DNA of 64,000 nt, from the NCBI GenBank assembly GCA_000333855.2, contig CM007318.1, forward strand, positions 1,290,205 to 1,354,204, read 5' to 3'. Positions 61,405-64,000 of this stretch are shown piece by piece (within the stretch, counting starts at the first letter, position 1; the number at the start of each line of letters is the position of its first letter). This stretch comes from Endotrypanum monterogeii. Its lineage: Eukaryota > Euglenozoa > Kinetoplastea > Trypanosomatida > Trypanosomatidae. The notes beneath the pieces were generated by a model that had not been told where the DNA came from, did no database searches, and worked only from the letters and a program-made list of their open reading frames with translations. A program made the position numbers and the translations under genes.

Positions 61405-62082
61405 ATGACATTGACACCGCAAGTGGCGCAGAGACAAGAGGCGTTGAGGCAGCTCACGAGGATTCCGTTCAACGTGCTTGAGGGCATGCTCAGCGAAATT
61501 CAAGGGCAGCTTGATGAGGAGCGATCAGCGCTGTACCAAGAAAAGAAAGAATGTGAGCGCCTGCAGCTGCGGCTAGCTAGAGTCACGAAAGAATTGGAGA
61601 TTGCTCAAGGTCAGCAAGAGCAGGAGCGTCGGCGAGCTGGAAAAAATGCCGCTGTTATCGCGCGTACGTCGCGGCTATTACGGGCGGCCAGGTGCCGAAA
61701 ACAAGAGTTGGAGGAGGCCATTGAGCGGGTCTCAGATGAGATACACCATCTTCGCTGTAACATGCGCAGCGGGGCTCGGTCTGCCGCCACGGATGTCCCT
61801 TCGTCTGACTCATCTGTGCGCCACCACGAGGGCGTTTCCACTGAAGTGGCCGTGCAGTCGAATTCTGTGCAAGATTTAAGTCGAGCCGCTGCCGCCGCGA
61901 GGGAGGCGAATGAAGAGCAGCAACGGTCGGCGCACGTACATGCACTGAGAGCTCGCGTGGCTAAAGTGGAGCTCGAGAATCGAATAATGCAGCACCACAT
62001 CGAAGTTTTGAATCGTGGCGACGCATCATCAGAGGAGCTGTGTCACTGTTTGAAGTCTGTTGAACCTTCCTTGGGAATGTAA
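61405..62082 (+). CDS. Coiled-coil protein of unknown function
   Basis: 225 residues. Residues about 25-118 form a strongly predicted coiled coil (heptad-like spacing of Leu/Ile/Val in a Glu/Arg/Lys/Gln-rich background). After a Ser-rich linker (about 119-160) a second helical, Ala-rich stretch follows (about 160-205). Cys residues cluster near the C-terminus (around 214-216). There is no membrane segment or signal. No family can be assigned by eye. Cytoskeletal or flagellar proteins in kinetoplastids often look like this, but so do many others. Confidence 0.78.
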   Translation: MTLTPQVAQRQEALRQLTRIPFNVLEGMLSEIQGQLDEERSALYQEKKECERLQLRLARVTKELEIAQGQQEQERRRAGKNAAVIARTSRLLRAARCRKQELEEAIERVSDEIHHLRCNMRSGARSAATDVPSSDSSVRHHEGVSTEVAVQSNSVQDLSRAAAAAREANEEQQRSAHVHALRARVAKVELENRIMQHHIEVLNRGDASSEELCHCLKSVEPSLGM

Positions 62083-62790
62083 AAGAGTGGGGTGGAGTGG
62101 CTGTATTCAGGAAGGTAGAAGAGGTTTGCCAGTGTCTACCTCTCTGGTGTTTCCGCACATGTTTCTCCCTGTGCCCGTTCATGTGTTCCCTCGCTATGGC
62201 TTCTGACAACAGCCGCGATGGGAGCCTTATTTGGTAGGAAGAGGGATGGGGAGGGCACGATCGCATGATGGTCTCCATCTTTTTTTATCTCCTTCACTCA
62301 CCATCTGTGAGTCTGCTATAGAGTATTTTCTGCCTCCGAGGTGAGCGCACAAATGGCAATGACAATAATAAAAAGTTGTGGCGAGGTAATACGCTGAAAG
62401 GGAATGATATCAACCGTTAGTTGCGTGTGTGTGTGTGTGTGTGTGTGTGTACTTGTAACTGAAGGACATCTTGCCCTCCCTCTCCCCATTCCTTAACTAC
62501 TCTTTCTCTTCCCTCTCAATTCTGCATTGCCTTTTCAGAGCCGCGCCTGCTTGGAGGTGCGAAGGTGTGTGGTTCACGGCTTACGCCTTGACGGTCTCAT
62601 TGTTCACATACGCGTGCGGAATGAGGGTGCTGGTCATCTGTACACAAGTGTGCACACATACACATACAGCGGGAACATCCAAAACGTAGAAGTAGGTGGT
62701 TTAGTAGCGGAGTGGTGGTGTATCGGCCCTGGGAACAATACAAAGCGAAGCTGGTTGCTGCCCTGCCTCCTCCAACGATCTCAATACGGC
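62083..62790 (+). other. Spacer before the F-box gene
   Basis: No gene seen. It contains (GT)n at 62425-62450 and a C/T-rich tract (62476-62535) ending in AG at 62537-62538, a good acceptor candidate. The F-box frame is open upstream to a TTG at 62527, but the first ATG is at 62791. Confidence 0.5.
62425..62450. repeat. (GT)13 microsatellite
   Basis: Uninterrupted, upstream of the F-box gene. Confidence 0.95.
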
Positions 62791-63612
62791 ATGTCGCAGC
62801 CTTATGTATATCACCAGAAGGAGTCAGTGATGATTACAGAGCTCTTTCTGCGGTACCTCAAAGCTCGCAGTCAGGAGGACCAGCTCGTCATTGCTCGCGT
62901 CAATCCTTCACTTTTCACGGACGACATCGTCGCTGCACTCAGGGATGCACGAACACAGATTGACGACACGCTTCGGGAGGCAAAGGACGCCTGTCGAATC
63001 ATCGAGGCCGTATCCGGAAGTCTGGAGTATACGGGGGTAGGGGTAGCGCTTCAGTCGAACGAGTCCAACGCGCTTTTGGAGGAGGATACTGTCCTGCAGA
63101 ACTTTGCGACTCACTTGGCCAGTCTTTTGACAGCACGGGAGAGGGCCCTCCCCGTGGTTCCATCCACCAGTCCTTTCGAAGTGCCTGCACGTGTACATTT
63201 AAGTCAAGGGTCTGTAGCGAAGTCGAGCTCGCCCGGTGCATGGTTCACGCAACCCGCTTTGGTTTTTCATATATTGTCGTTCCTGTCCACCGAGGAAGTC
63301 CTGATGGAGGCGGAGAATGTGTGTCGGAGTTGGCAGGCGTGGCTTTTCCAGCCAGACGTCTCCCGCTTTTTTTGGGTTGGTTGCGTGCAGCGCGAGTTTC
63401 CACAGCAACTGCAACTTCTGCTGGGGAGCATCGGTGATGATCTTTATCAAAGTGACTGGCGGTCGCTTGCGATGCTCTGTGTGACAGAGACAGAAGAGGC
63501 GAAGGAGGCGGGAGAAGCGGAGCAGAGGGTGACGGAGGGGGGAGGGGGACATGAGGCGAGGGCTGATGCGAGCTCCCCTCAACAATCGCCGAGTAGGTCT
63601 TTGAACTGCTGA
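62791..63612 (+). CDS. F-box protein
   Basis: 273 residues from the ATG at 62791. F-box proteins link substrates to the Skp1-cullin ubiquitin ligase. The F-box lies at about 155-195: Pro-Ala-Leu-Val-Phe-His-Ile-Leu-Ser-Phe-Leu-Ser-x-x-Glu-Val-Leu, then VCRSWQAWL, with the usual Leu-Ser spacing and Cys-Arg-x-Trp. The preceding region (15-115) is helical with a Leu-rich stretch. After the F-box a Trp-Val-Gly-Cys-Val-Gln-Arg-Glu-Phe stretch continues the typical WxxL/REF pattern. The tail (about 234-273) is Glu/Ala/Gly-rich and disordered. No substrate-recognition repeat (WD40, LRR, Kelch) is seen, so the substrate is unknown. Another ATG frame starts 2 nt after the stop. Confidence 0.8.
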   Translation: MSQPYVYHQKESVMITELFLRYLKARSQEDQLVIARVNPSLFTDDIVAALRDARTQIDDTLREAKDACRIIEAVSGSLEYTGVGVALQSNESNALLEEDTVLQNFATHLASLLTARERALPVVPSTSPFEVPARVHLSQGSVAKSSSPGAWFTQPALVFHILSFLSTEEVLMEAENVCRSWQAWLFQPDVSRFFWVGCVQREFPQQLQLLLGSIGDDLYQSDWRSLAMLCVTETEEAKEAGEAEQRVTEGGGGHEARADASSPQQSPSRSLNC

Positions 63613-64000
63613 GATGGTACTCGAGGATGATGCACTGCACTACTCACCTTCCGTACGCGCTAATCTAGAGGGCGAATACTCTCCGTTCAATAGTGGCGCA
63701 GTCGCCACGGCCTGCAGGTACGCGCAACTTTTTTTTTTTTCTAATACCCAAAATTTCTGGTACAGGAAACTGTCTTGCAAAAAAAAAAACAACAACAACA
63801 TAGAGATGCATGACGAAGGTCGCTCTGCTTTTTGAGAGGTTTACGCAATGCTGGGGAATGTTTTGATCGGAAGGTTTTTTTTTTTCGTATGTTGACGTTA
63901 GTCAAGGCTCCAACTTAGCGGTGGCGGTCGCTCAGCTTTGTTTCGCCTCATTCGCCAACTCACTTTCACCTTCAACCTCTTTTATCCGCCTCTCATTTAT
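63613..64000 (+). other. 3' flank at the end of the window
   Basis: No gene supported. A short ATG frame at 63614-63835 follows the F-box stop by one base. Its first about 40 codons look coding, then it runs into T-run and A-run sequence. The last about 50 nt are C/T-rich and could be a pyrimidine tract for a gene beyond the window. Confidence 0.45.

Noticed and set aside
62527..62790. Upstream extension of the F-box frame
   Set aside because: It begins at TTG and contains Thr/Tyr repeats from CA-rich sequence. The first ATG is at 62791.

Overview
This window looks like a piece of a trypanosomatid chromosome, probably from the Leishmaniinae (a Leishmania-like organism). Every convincing protein gene is on the + strand. 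The genes are intronless, are separated by about 0.7 to 6 kb of low-complexity DNA, and mostly have a polypyrimidine tract followed by an AG, as expected for spliced-leader trans-splicing. The encoded proteins are eukaryotic, and several carry the long low-complexity insertions common in kinetoplastids. There is no strand switch, so the whole window can be read as one polycistronic transcription unit running left to right. From memory, the V-ATPase A and serine palmitoyltransferase LCB1 genes lie on chromosome 34 of L. major. That fits, but the species cannot be fixed from the sequence alone.

Layout. Region 0-7 kb: a small signal-peptide/one-membrane-segment protein of unknown function, then a gene-poor stretch of about 6 kb holding two coding-like remnants. 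Region 7-13 kb: a TM9/EMP70 nonaspanin and the catalytic A subunit of the V-type H+-ATPase. Region 14-21 kb: mitoribosomal protein uL13m and a very large, probably mitochondrial, helical-repeat protein. Region 21-27 kb: a likely inositol-pentakisphosphate 2-kinase, a small protein with internal repeats, and a DUF501 protein. Region 27-32 kb: a decayed gene with Sfi1-like Trp-rich repeats, then serine palmitoyltransferase subunit LCB1. Region 32-43 kb: an unknown serine-rich protein, one orphan 56-codon frame, a Cys-rich zinc-binding-type protein and a divergent actin-related protein. Region 44-53 kb: a protein with a degenerate RNase III-like stretch, a phosphoglucomutase-2/phosphomannomutase-type enzyme and a WDR11-like WD40 protein. 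Region 54-64 kb: a SET-domain protein with changed active-site positions, a one-membrane-segment protein, mitoribosomal uL14m, a TTC1-type TPR co-chaperone, a coiled-coil protein and an F-box protein.

The genes do not form a single functional pathway, which is normal for trypanosomatid transcription units. Three themes recur. One is the mitochondrion (uL13m, uL14m, the 1370-residue helical protein and perhaps the RNase III-like protein). Another is endomembrane traffic and lipids (TM9, V-ATPase A, LCB1, WDR11-like). The third is signalling or chromatin (IPK1, the actin-related protein, the SET protein). Spacers are rich in TA and CA/GT microsatellites, poly-T and poly-A runs and G-runs. I saw no tRNA, rRNA, snoRNA cluster, CRISPR array or intact transposon.

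Several conceptual frames open upstream at GTG or TTG. For these I moved the start to the first suitable ATG, and where possible supported it with a splice-acceptor candidate lying between the two.
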